DNA from: Microdochium bolleyi
Taxonomy: Eukaryota; Ascomycota; Sordariomycetes; Xylariales; Microdochiaceae
Length of the DNA: 64,000 nt
Direction: 5' to 3'
NCBI GenBank assembly: GCA_001566295.1
Contig: KQ964269.1
Span: forward strand, 186,001-250,000
This document shows, piece by piece, positions 11,886 through 22,616 of the stretch. Numbering within the stretch: position 1 is the stretch's first letter; the number at the start of each line of letters is the position of its first letter. The notes beneath the pieces are model-generated. The model saw nothing but the letters and a program-made list of their open reading frames with translations, was not told the DNA's origin and ran no database searches. Position numbers and translations under genes: made by a program.

Positions 11886-12816
11886 TCTGACTTTCTGTGG
11901 GTGGTAATGCTGCAGGTACTGCTGGTTAATGCTGGTATTGCCAGGCTAGAAAGAAGACGGGGTCTCTTCGTCTTTATCGAGTGGGTGAGGACGAATTGGA
12001 GGTGTGGGTAGGGCCTAGTGTCTCCGACGGTATCGCTGGCTACACATGTATGATACCACAGATATCCGAGGGCATATGGAAAGACACAAATGGTAGATCG
12101 GGCTCCGAGTGACAGAACCGCCGATGCCGACAAGGCCCACGATGTCTAAAGAGTGATTACAAATGCAGCCGAGTGGCGTGAGTCAGTCGGAAGCGAGGCC
12201 GGCCATCACGTCACGAACGACGAATCCCCGCTCTGTCGGACGCTGGCTCTGTTTGTTCCAAAGAAAACGCCGACGCCACCGAAAAGGGAGAGGCGGCCCT
12301 TTGCCAAAGTTCGTCTTCTACATTGGCCGTGTGTTTCTCACTCATTGAGACGTACCGATATATGCGGCTTGGCTAATATGGCTCCCCCACGGCTCCTCTG
12401 AACCTCTACTCGGACGATTTAGTCTATACTGTAGAGGTCCGCTTTATAGCTCGTGGAAGCATGCGCAGATATGGGAGTACGTCTAGGAACGAAAAGTGCA
12501 CGACTAACGTGAGAGCGCATTTGTCAAAGGCGGCGGAGGGCTGTGAGAGCCTGCGTCTCCCGACATCGCTTTGGGACAAACAAGCTTTCTCGCCTGAACT
12601 CCGGAGAGTGTTGGTCACGAATCTGCTAAGGCATTGTGCTGGTCCATAGCACCTTTCTTTTTGTTTCATTTGTGTGTTTCTCCTGCTATGATAGTGTCCA
12701 AAAAGCGCTGCAGCAGGGCCTACTCCAACGGCGAAACAGCGATTTGCTGGAAAGCTCCCAATGCAACATGTTTTGACAACAAACAGAGCAGCTCCCGCGT
12801 GGCAGTATGCAAACTC
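11886..12816. other. Intergenic region
   Basis: Promoter side of the VOC gene (minus strand) and the 3' side of the farnesyltransferase gene. Only short, unconvincing open frames occur. No recognisable element. Confidence 0.5.
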
Positions 12817-14673
12817 TCAAAACCCGCTCTTGGCTCTGAAATAGCTAATGAAGTCGGCTCTCTCCCGGATTGGGATAGTGTACACCGGGTCGATGGGCGA
12901 AACTCGGTCTTGCTCGTCAAAAACTTGGTCTTCTGGACAGTGCGGGAATACTTCCCAGCCAATAGCCCCTGAGTCGCCGCCAAAGTCCTGGCTGATGATA
13001 TCGGCCGCCGGTGCCTGCCTGCTGGATGTTTTCGTCGCCATTAGTGTAGAGACGGAGACGTGCTGGGCCGATGAGAGACCACTGAGAACATAACATGTAT
13101 GATAGGCATCCGATGGTCTGCCGAGGGAGTAGCGGCGAGGCAAATGTGTCAGCCAAAAGAAAAGTGGCCAACCACAATCAAACGCAGCCAGCTCTGCGTG
13201 TCAATGTCAGGTAGGACAGGGTACTGACCTGCTAGGCTTATCTCTCATGCCACCCCGTCTACTCTGATCCTGTCCGCAGCAAAGGATATAGCGGATTAAG
13301 CCCTCTCGGTCATACAAGTCGAGGCTTGTAGCAGATTCTGGTGGACCTGTTTCTACCGGAATGCTCTGCAAGCTCGCCTCGATAAGCGGCCAGCAAGCCC
13401 CAACCCAGTGGCTGTAACATCCATCGACAAGCTTGTTTGTCCGCCCACTGAAGCCACCTTCAGGAGCGTACTGTCGTGAAGAGAGCCACGACATGAGCCT
13501 CGGAACGTCAAGATGTCTGGCGGAGTTGTTGGAGTTAGTGTTTGCTCGATTAAGCGAAAGTAGCAAACAGTATATTTCAGCTTCTGTGTCAGTTCAGGTG
13601 CGCATAGAAACATACTTTGTAAAGCTTTGGCTAGGCGATTCAAGAATGGCAAGACATCCCAGCGCGCAAAATGCATATGCTCCATGAGCCTCCGCATCAG
13701 GTTTCCCGGATATGCCGCCCTCATATGTTTGACCTGTGAAAGCCACGCATGAGCACCCATCCCATAAGGCCTGTATAGTGAAAGGATATGAGGTTTCATG
13801 CTTACACCTTCGGACATAGTCTGCAAGACCTGTAAAGAGATCCGGAAGCCCGGCTTTTGCTGCAGGCGATTCATGCCACACATCCATCGGTAGGTTGAGC
13901 AGTGTAACTATGACAGTTGCACAATAAGCACCTCTGTAACACCAAGGGCTATTGTCAGCATTCGGTCGCATTCAAGCCTCGCAAAAAGATCGCCGAAGGT
14001 CATACCGGACATCGACTTCGCCGTCCAACGACATTTGGAACGCGCCATCAGCCTGTTTAAGTGAGGAGAGCCACTTCCACATGGCCCTTCTGTCGATGAC
14101 TTCTCGCGCCTCATCTCCGCCGACGAGTGCTAGTGCTAGGACAAGGGCATATGTCGTTGCGAGATGTGACCTCTGACCGAAGCCACCGCCGAAGCCGCCA
14201 GACTCGTTTTGCATAGACCTTGCCGTGTCGACAAGCTTCTCCCGAAATGGCGAGACATCCTGGTCGAGGAGTCTCAGGCCGTTGAGGCACCAGTAGAAGA
14301 TCCAGGGCCGGCTTGCATCGGCCGTCATGTAGGCACCCGGGAGCTTCTCGAGGTGCTTGCGGAGGAAGGCGGCATGCTTGGGCTTGTCGAGATGGGCGAC
14401 GCCATGGGCATTGTACTGTACGTCAGGGATGTCTGCAGAGAGGAATGGGCGACACTCGTCGACGGTGTTGTCCTGGACGTGGGAGGTCGGGGTCTCGAGC
14501 AGGTCCCAGATGGGAGGGTCTGCGGTGTAGAGGCTGGGGATGCCGGCGGCCGGGGCAACCGACGCCATGCCGTGCAATGAGCCCGGGCCCGACGACGACA
14601 ACGGCCTCGGCGGTGCTCTGTCTTTCGGCCGGGTACGAAGCCGCGCGCGGGCAAGACTGGTCCGAATGGGCAT
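12817..14673 (-). CDS. RAM1: Protein farnesyltransferase beta subunit
   Basis: Catalytic subunit that attaches farnesyl to CaaX cysteines (Ras, a-factor-type pheromones, DnaJ) together with the shared alpha subunit. Minus-strand exons are 14673-14006, 13933-13806, 13733-13616, 13516-13229 and 13117-12817. All four introns (72-111 nt) have GT/AG ends and restore frame, giving 500 aa. The diagnostic prenyltransferase repeats are present: SGGFGGGFGQRSHLATTYA, QTYEGGISGKPDAEAHGAY and EGGFSGRTNKLVDGCYSHW. The zinc ligands are visible as Asp336 and Cys338 (VDGC) and His407 (AYHTCY). The N-terminus has ~35 Arg/Pro/Ser-rich residues before the conserved IPSLYT; a second in-frame ATG at 14568 would remove them. 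The tail after SGLSSAQH is ~90 residues. Confidence 0.93.
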
Positions 14674-17600
14674 GGAACAGCCAAGATACCTGATGCAGAA
14701 TTCAAGGGGCTTCAGGTGGCCGCTCTACCTTTGAGCGGGCAGTCCTGTTGCGATTCGCCGGCTCTGGATTGTTGCGTCGTTGGTGCCTACCCCGCGAGCG
14801 GCAAGTGTCAGTTGCGTCCAAGTGCTCCTCACTGCTGGATCCACTAAACCTGTCTCACAGTGGCCACGAACATCACCACGTCCTCGCGGGAACATTATTA
14901 CCACTTCACCCACTCAATCCTCTCTCTCGATTGATACACCTCGGGCCATAGCGTACCATACACGTCAATTGAGAGCTTCAGACGGTTATGACTGTGACAA
15001 GACATGACAACCAGTGTTCACAGTGTGAGGTGCGGGCACACCGCCTGCCGAGAATGCCTACCACTCACCAAAGACTTGGTCGATGACTGGCATTTCGTCC
15101 ATGCAAGGGAACTACCGTCTGTGAAGACTCATTGCCACAAGCTAAGACAAAACGATCATCTGACTTCTTTTCAAGATTAGGCGAGTGCTGACCTTCACAG
15201 GCAGTTTGTCTCACCAACTACTACTTTGCCCACTAGTTCGCGGTTCAAGGTAGCAGAGCTCATGGACTGCGATCAAGCCTGGGACCTGTTGCCGCCCACG
15301 TTTTTTGCTGTGGGTCATCACCAAGTTGTTGTCTCACTCCCTTCTTAGCCCAGAAGCCGTTGCGCCACTACCTACCTATCTCATGCTGCTGGTTCTCACA
15401 GCTCCATGACAATCTATGCCGAGCTCGGTCATGGCTGCAGAAAGGTCTCACAACCACGTTCTGCCGGAGCAGCCTCGTGGAGGACCGGACTGGCCAAGTT
15501 GTGAGGGAGCCTGAAGCAGCTCGCGGCTCTCAGCAACCACAAGGCAAGACATTCAGAAGCCAGCCGTCTTGCCTCTTGCTGCCGCGTGACTTGATGTCTG
15601 GGATATCGGGCGATTCGATTCCGGCTCGTTTCTCCATCCACCAATGTTTGCCGACTCCCTCTTCTCAAATTGGATGCCACACCACTTCACAATGTTCAGT
15701 CTTCGCTTGTCTGAGAGCCATGCAAATGCACGCGGTTCCGAGCATTGTATGCCGGCGCTCGAAGACATTCATCTGGCTGTTTTACTAGTCTTGCGAAGCT
15801 TACTTCCGCTGCCCTACCTGGCCTGTTCTCACGACCGTCACGGCCAGCTCCGAGCGGAGGCTGGAGGCCATTTACCAGGCAGGGGTCGTTAACTGCCAAG
15901 TTTGTGGCCTTGTCCCTGTCGTGACACTCGACACGCGCCACCCGCGGGACAGTGCACTGGTACTCGTGCTGGAATTTCAACAAGGCTTCCTTGGTGCAAA
16001 TCGCCGCCATGACGCTGGGCCTGTGCGTCCCCAACCCCGCGCCAGCTTCTTCAGGTTATCATGACAGGAGGAGTCTGTTGCCGCGCCGCGCTTACCATGC
16101 GAAGATGTGAGATAATGACCCCCCATTGTGCTAACAGAGGCTTGAACAAAACTGGGGACGGGCAGACAGTGAACACAGCTCCAGCCGTCAGCAAAAGGGG
16201 TTGCAAGCCTCTACCGTGCAGGCTGTGATTGGACATGCAAGTAGCGGATCGTGGGTCTCACTGCTGCGGTTGAGGATCTTTTGCGAGATCCAGGGCAGCA
16301 GGGGCTTCACGATATCCCGAGGCCGACACAGGAACTTGTATCCGTATTGCACCTCGGGGTTGAGATACGCGATAGCAGGCTGCACAGACATATCAAGCCC
16401 TGCCAATAGTTCCACAAGCAAAAGCAAAATCGTGAAAAATGGCCGGATGCGGCCAAATGGCTGGAAGAGCCTCTTGATCTGTGCGCAGCTTGTCAATTGG
16501 CAGTGAACCGTGCTCAGTCAAGCCGTTGAGAGAAAAAGGAACCTCAGTCGGGGCGCTCCTATTCGGTCCCAGGCAAAGCCCGTGCTCGCCTAGCCTTTCT
16601 CCGCGCCCCCCTCTAACACGGAGCACTGTAGTGTCCCGCGACCGTTGCATGTGTGTCCCACGAGGGGGCGGTTTTGAGATTCCATCCTCGTCCGCAAAGG
16701 TGCCATGCTTGCGTCTGAGCTGTCCGTGCAGCCGAACATTGGGTCCGTCGCGACCGCCGGACAGTGGCCTTCACCCCTAGCAGCTGAGGAAAAGTGCATA
16801 ACGATCGAGGCTGGCTGGTGGGCACACTATTGAGCCAGGGCGACTCCGTTGCGGGAACCTTGTGGTCACGGGCGGACGATCGGCTACAAGGGTCCATGGT
16901 TTGTGGCTCGGATTCTCAAAGCTAGAAAAGAGACCGCCGGCTGGACTCCGTCTTGACAGCTACCCCTGCTGAGCCTGCCTGGGCAAGTAAAGGGGCGATC
17001 GTAGATGCAGTGTGGACTACCTGAGTCCTTAGTGTCTGTCCGGAATATCATGCTATCCATTTCTCCGAGGCGATGTCGAGTAATTGTTCACGGCGCGTTC
17101 TTGATCCGCTTCAACAGAATATCTGGCTCTCGACTCCTTCTTCTCCGAGTAGGCTTCTTGGCTGTTCCATGATATTGTGTAACCACGAATAAGACCTTCC
17201 CAAGAAAGTGTTGCAGTACGACCTTGCAGTGAGACCAAAGATAAGCCCCTGCAAGTAAAGGGTATGGACTTGTCCAGGCGTGCTGAGAGCAAGTTTCTGC
17301 AAGGACATTGTGGCAAATGCGGGCGTAGCAGGTGCCGATTGGCAATGCACTGGGGACGCATGCCCGCCCACGCTTCCAGGCAAGAGATAATAGTGTCTTG
17401 TGGCAAATTCTCCTTGGAAGTACCGTCTGCCCGTTGTTGTCGATTTGAGCTTCTCGCAAAGGCTTAAAGTATGAGCTGTCGTCATTCTCGGAGGCCACCA
17501 TCTGCAAAGTATTCATCGGCAAGCGCCCTCTCCGCCGACAGTCCCGACCTCAGCCTCAAGCCTCGAGGGATCATGCCAGTTGTATGCTCTGTTTTCGGGC

Positions 17601-19051
17601 GGCTGATGCACGGTATCAGCCTCGATGAGCCTACCTTGTGCCTTGATCTCATGCATAAATCGACAAAGTTATTGGTATCCGGGCGGGGGCGAGACTGTTA
17701 GCTGGATGCACGACTCCGACGGCGCCTGGCAAAGGTCATGCGAACAAGCGGAACGAGTTGCTTGCCAGCCAATCAGGCCCAGGGGCCCCCGGCCGGGCAC
17801 CCCGGCCACAAACGGATTGTCTCCGATGTGACTTGGCTTCGTCTGGTTGGTGGATGACTATCGGTGCCAAATCACGGCATCGTTCCATCGGGGCACTCGC
17901 GAGTCGCCGCGCCAGGCTCGTTCGTACCGTCCAGTGTCTGGTTGCTTCGAGTGTCAGAGGCATCCCCAGGGAAAACAACCTGAGGCAGGGTATTGACCCG
18001 TGAAACATCGTCCAGAATTCCATCAGAGATCCTGGCAAGCCTGCATGTACCCACGAGTCGATCCGCTGCCGGTTGAGCTCGACCGGACCGCTTACGGGCG
18101 TGCCGTGTGTCAACCCAGCATACCTGCTCCGTGCTGCAGATACCCGCGCCGACCGCTCCTTTGCAACGCGAACATGCGCAAACAGCACTGCCACCGCCTG
18201 TCCTTGGTACGGAATAACTAGACGGTGCCACTGCCTCAGGGTATGGAAATCACCGATCGTCTTTTGTTGACCTTTAGTGTCTCGGCACGAGATCCTGGCA
18301 CCTCAGCACAAGAGGACTCACAGAAGGGGCAGGATAACTACTCCGTACCTACAGTTGGTCAGTACGGCGGGGCCAAGGAGGGGCGCGGGGGTGCCAGACG
18401 AGCAGCACATTGTTGTGTCTTCGTACATAGTACTCTGCACCCCATTCAGCAACACATACGTGTTTGGCGTCGGGACGCCGCTGGCAGAATGCCTGTCCAC
18501 AGTGCCGACAGTGTCGACGAGGGTGGTCGCTGGCGAGCGACGCCGGTTGGGCGAAGCAGCGGGCAGCAGACTGGCGCGCGCGAGGCGTGGACTACGTACC
18601 GTGCTGTTGACAAGGCCGAGTGGTTGGAGGAGCAGGACTGGGAAGAGGAGGTGGTTGAACTGCGGAGGCCCCCCCTTGTCTGTGTGGATCGGTGGTGGTG
18701 CAGCTCGGCAGCGTCTTGATTGGCAGCACTCGGGGCCATGGCTGCAGCTAGGGCGGGGCCGCCAGCGATGCTCTTCACCGCCAGTTCAGCGGCAGTCCAG
18801 GGTTCCCCCTCGAGGCGGAGGCTGCTGCTTCGAGGCTCTGGACGGCTTGAATGGCCTCCAGATGCCGCCCGGCATTGCCTCTTTTGCCCTTCTTCACCAT
18901 CCTCACCACCACGATCCTCCCTGGCTTCGCCCCGAGGACATCTCACGAAAGAGCGGTGACCGTCGCCTCGCACAATATCAGTCCCGCCAGTCCGGGCCTC
19001 CTCGACCACCCGCTTCCCTCCTCCTTTCCTCTCCGTTTGGCCTAGCCGACA
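14674..19051. other. 4.4 kb gene-poor region upstream of the Cys6 regulator
   Basis: The part near 14,700-15,000 is the promoter side of the farnesyltransferase gene. The rest has only short open frames in conflicting phases with no recognisable domain. From ~18,890 the + strand becomes C/T-rich up to the ATG at 19052. Long upstream regions are common for fungal developmental regulators and may contain a long leader or a non-coding RNA; nothing here proves it. Confidence 0.5.
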
Positions 19052-21665
19052 ATGACCGCCGACTTCAACCACCACCACCTTGGAGGAGATGCCCTGTTGG
19101 ACCTGACCTCATACGACCAACGGGACCGCTACCCCTACGTTTCTTCCGCCGCGCCCAGCTCCCACAACCCGCTCGCTGCAGCTATCGTCATGGCTGCCCC
19201 GAGCCACCAGCAGGATGCCGCAGCGGCGGCCGCCGCCGCAGCCGCCGCCGCTGCCGCCTGGCCGCTCCCCCTTGACATGGCGGGCCCCAGCACCTCGCAG
19301 CACAGCAGCTCAACCACCGCCTCGTCGCCCGGCGAGTCACACCAGACACACTCGCCGGTACACTCGCCCTCGGCACACTCGAGCCCGCTCCAGCAGTTCC
19401 AGCACTCGCCCTACCAGTCCACGGCCACAAGTACACATACCCAATCGCCCCCGCTCTTGACGGATTGGAGCCTGCTTCAACACCAGCAGCAGCACCCCCC
19501 GATTCAGGACCTGTCCCAGTACATCCAGGACAGCTCGCTCGTGGCATACAACCCGTTCACAGCGGGCTTCCCCACAGCTCTCGACTACATGCCCGCGGGC
19601 GCCCAGGGTCTCCAGTTGGAGCAGGCCTTCAACAATGCCATGGCGCCCATGGATGATACAACGCAGGCCATGCAGAACCAGTGGGAAGGCATCAGTATGG
19701 CGAACTGGCAGGACTTTGGGGCGTCGTTGCAGTTCCCCCAGGACGGACTTCCCCGCTTCGGCAGCCTGGGAAGCCAGTCCCCGACTGGCACATACCTCGA
19801 GGTCCTGTCGATACCTGGCTCAGACAACAACAGTGACCACCAGTGGACCCACGTAAATATGTTCCACAACTTCGAGGCTTATCAGCAGGCTCAGGCTTCA
19901 AGCCAGGCCCAGAACGCCCCGGCCATCTTCAACCCGAGCCAGACCCTCCATCTCCGCACAAACTCCGATGCGTCGCAATCAGACGGGAATGCTCAGCACT
20001 TCGACCTGAGCAGCAGCTGGGAAGAGGTTTCTCCATTCCAGTACTCGCCCTTCTCCCCCGGCTCCGATACCTACTCTGACCACCGGAACTGCTACCACGG
20101 CGAGAGCCACCACGCTCATGACATCGTCAGCCCGAACACAGCCATTGCCCCGATGCCCATCAAATCCCAGGCACCTTCCTCTCCCATCGCCCGCACCAGC
20201 CCCTCGAGCGGCTCGGGCATGTCCTCGCCACCCACCGGTAGCAACCGCAGGAACTCAGGGCCCAAGAAGAGCCCCACTGGCGTGACAAAGTCCACGACCA
20301 AGACTGTCGTCCGCAGAATATCGAATGGCAAGAAGGACGGCACTGGTGAGAAGAAGGTTGGCCGGAGAAAGGGCCCACTTCTTCCCGAGCAGCGTAAGCA
20401 AGCCAGCGAGATTCGGAAGCTCCGGGCGTGCCTGCGTTGCAAGTTCCTCAAGAAGACCTGCGACAAGGGCGAGCCCTGTGGTGGCTGTCAGCCATCGCAC
20501 GCCAGGCTCTGGCAGGTGCCTTGCACTCGCATCGACATCAAGGACATCGGTTACTTCATGAAGGATTGGAAGGCCGACTATCAGCGCCACCTAAGCACGG
20601 GTGTCTCCGTCTACAACGTCAAGGGCTTCGCCACCAAGGAGACGCTGATGTGGGTCACGCACGGCTACGGCTTCTGCCTGCCTGTCATGGTGCGCGAGGT
20701 GTTCGTGACAGACCCCAACTGCTTCCAAGTGGACTGGGTCGAATCGTACCAGCCTGCTCAGGAGCCAATCGAGTTCGAGACCAGGACCGAGAAGCTTGAC
20801 ATTGGAGAGGTTGGCATCAACATGGAGGCCCTCGCCGAGTACCTTGACAAGCACGTCGACAATGGCTTTGAGAACTTCATTGATGACCACTTCGAGGGCA
20901 CTCCGTTCATCACAGAGATCCTCAAGACCGCGCACCGCTTCTACACCAAGGAGAAGCTGCCAGTCATTCGCAAGGCCCTAAAGCTTGTGCTCGCGTACAA
21001 CCTCACTATGCACATCACCCTTGTCGAGCAGCAGGGAGAGGAGCATCTGATGGATGGCCAAATTGATGACGAGGACTCTAAGTACTACGGCAAGTACGTC
21101 GCACCTGTCATGATCAACTTCCAGATCAAGTGTGCCATGGCGGAGATGTGGCGTGAGCTGCAGAAGGACATCCTCGAGGAGCTGTCTGCTCTCTACTCCA
21201 GTGTCTACAGCGGCGACCGCCTCAAGAACTGGCCCACTATCTTCATGCTGGCCTCTATCCTGCTGGCGGTGTGGGAAGAGATGCAGTTCGACTGCCACTA
21301 CCGTGTTCCTGACCAGGTTGCGGTTGAGAAGTTCTGCTCCGATATGGAGACAACACCGGTTGGCGTCATCACTGGCCTTTTCCACGCCATTTCCCAGAAG
21401 CTGCCTGCCCTCACCGACTGGGACAGTGACCGCCACGGACACCTTCTCAACAACAACCCGGCCGTCTGCGAAGCTCTTACTGAAGTGCGACAGCATGTCG
21501 TCAAGCATGGTAGGCTCTATCTGAATCCCTTCTATATATGACTAACTGCTAACAAAGTTCCCAGAATCGTATCTGCGCACACGCAACCAGGCTAAGTTTG
21601 ACAGATACGACTTTGATTCGCTGTCGAACAAGTTCCTGTCGAAGCTGGTCATCAAGTCCAACTAG
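19052..21665 (+). CDS. Putative transcription regulator with a variant Zn(II)2Cys6-like cluster
   Basis: Two exons, 19052-21509 and 21565-21665; the 55-nt intron has the branch-like ctaac at 21551, and the product is 852 aa. Residues ~1-400 are low complexity: a 14-residue poly-Ala tract (19216-19257), His/Gln/Ser/Pro-rich stretches and a likely activation region. A strongly basic segment (residues ~405-455) precedes the cluster Cys460-X2-Cys463-X6-Cys470-X5-Cys476-X2-Cys479-X11-Cys491. The first five spacings match a fungal Zn-cluster, but the last gap is longer than the usual 6-8. Residues ~495-852 form a well-ordered, conserved-looking domain (DIGYFMKDW, YGFCLPVMVREVF). Placing the cluster in mid-protein is also unusual, as it is normally near the N-terminus. 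Target genes are unknown. Confidence 0.8.
19216..19257 (+). repeat. Poly-alanine (GCN) tract in the regulator gene
   Basis: Fourteen consecutive alanine codons, mostly GCC/GCG/GCA mixed rather than a pure trinucleotide repeat, so the tract is likely constrained at the protein level and fairly stable. It lies in the disordered N-terminal part of the Cys6 regulator. Confidence 0.85.
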
Positions 21666-22521
21666 AACTTGACTCTTACGATTCACTCGACATACTATCT
21701 CCTTAACGGGTTCGGTATACTCGATCCACCCGATAGGATTCATATTTCCTTTGTCACACTGTCTACAAGACACATTTAGCGACGGCGTTGCATCACGGAT
21801 CGGTATTCTCTATCCTTCCTACACATTCGATCCGCCCACACCTTTATCTGCTCTTCACCAATCCTTCGGCTGGTCACCGACACGCTTTATACGTCTGACG
21901 CATGATACGACTTGCTCATCTTGCCCCGAATTTACGACCCCTTTAACGGCTCTATTCTCCAACGATTATATGAACTTTGGACTTTTGCCATCTTTTATTT
22001 GCCGCTATTCATCATTTATCCATCAGAGCGAAGAAGCGCTGCATAGGTATCACGAGTTTGACTTTTGGAGAACGTCATCTGCGTTTTTTCTGTTTGATTA
22101 AAATGGCCACAGTGCCTGACACAGCCATTGCGGACGCCACACGCTACGGTGTCACTTTTTGAATTTTAGCGAAGAAATTGTCATTTGGAATTTGGAAACA
22201 CGGGTTGGACCTGATTGTCAGAATGTGGAACAAGAGAAGGAAGGCTGGCTTTCAGTCCGCGCAGCAGCCGCGGCAGGGCCGAATGGAGGACAAAGATCAA
22301 GAAGTAGGACCAAGAAAGGTTCTTATTACGAATGAGAGACACCAGCATTGAAAAGAATTCATGAGATCTAGATAATCTAATATACATGAATGATGGCCTC
22401 ACGATCACATAGATGCCTCTTCCTCTGTTGTCTCTGCTGGATGATCGAACACTTCGTGACGAAAGAAACCTATGGCAAATGGCAAGCAACTACCGACCCT
22501 GCTCCGCTCCGGAGTGTGCTG

Positions 22522-22616
22522 GGCGAGACGATCCGATCAAAAAACGGCTCGCTTTATCGGACAATCTGCCGGGGCATTGGGTGAAGTGAGCCGTTTTTTT
22601 ATCGGAGCGCCTCGCT
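22522..22616. repeat. 95-bp foldback: imperfect 33-bp inverted repeat
   Basis: The left arm 22522-22554 and the right arm 22584-22616 are reverse complements at 28 of 33 positions, separated by 29 bases. The shared core is aaaaacggctc. It could be a miniature inverted-repeat element remnant or a hairpin. No flanking target-site duplication is obvious by eye. Confidence 0.7.

Noticed and set aside
15238..15262. tRNA-like ggttcaa box
   Set aside because: No A-box at the proper distance and no acceptor or anticodon stem can be paired around it.
15696..16034. 112-aa minus-strand frame with several cysteines, considered as a small secreted protein
   Set aside because: No signal peptide follows either Met and the cysteine pattern fits no family I know; the composition matches neighbouring non-coding sequence.
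18277..19275. 332-aa plus-strand frame upstream of and overlapping the Cys6 regulator start
   Set aside because: Overlaps the regulator in another frame, low complexity (Arg/Pro/Gly) and no recognisable domain; it probably reflects leader composition.
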